Below, in pieces: positions 35,143 to 35,171 of a stretch of DNA of 35,171 nucleotides (its first letter is position 1; every line of letters starts with the position of its first letter). This stretch comes from Planctomycetaceae bacterium. Its GTDB lineage: Bacteria > Planctomycetota > Planctomycetia > Planctomycetales > Planctomycetaceae. The stretch lies in contig JAQGHT010000205.1 in NCBI GenBank assembly GCA_028291565.1, forward strand, positions 1-35,171. Direction: 5' to 3'. The notes beneath the pieces were generated by a model. That model did not search any database and was not told the origin of the DNA. It saw nothing but the letters and a program-made list of their open reading frames with translations. The translations under genes and the position numbers were made by a program.

Positions 35143-35171
35143 CCTGGAGGTGTGATGTCGATTTTTGGCTC

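Overview
The window is high-GC bacterial DNA that looks planctomycete-like (inference from gene content and repeat style). Most genes lie on the minus strand. The left ~6 kb holds a sugar ABC transporter cluster: an RbsA-type ATPase running off the left edge, an AroE-like dehydrogenase with an altered substrate-site motif, an RbsB-type lipoprotein, a secreted mutarotase-like protein and a DapA/NanA-family aldolase. A plus-strand S9 peptidase follows. The main feature is a ~19.7 kb minus-strand cluster (28262 to 8571): a DUF4132-like protein, two tandem giant paralogs (1672 and 1671 aa), a MoxR-type AAA+ ATPase, a fused DUF5682-like/VWA protein and a SWIM zinc-finger protein. It resembles an expanded version of the uncharacterised E. 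coli yehI/yehL-yehM-yehP-yehQ gene set and is the best candidate for an undescribed system. A RAYT (IS200-like HUH transposase) with three REP-type repeat units sits inside this cluster, between the MoxR and VWA genes. Several other large imperfect palindromes occupy intergenic gaps. The right end carries a secreted protein with an internal duplication, a 490-aa protein with a possible immunity-like C-terminus, and a GYF_2-domain membrane protein. All family assignments are by eye from motifs; no database search was run.
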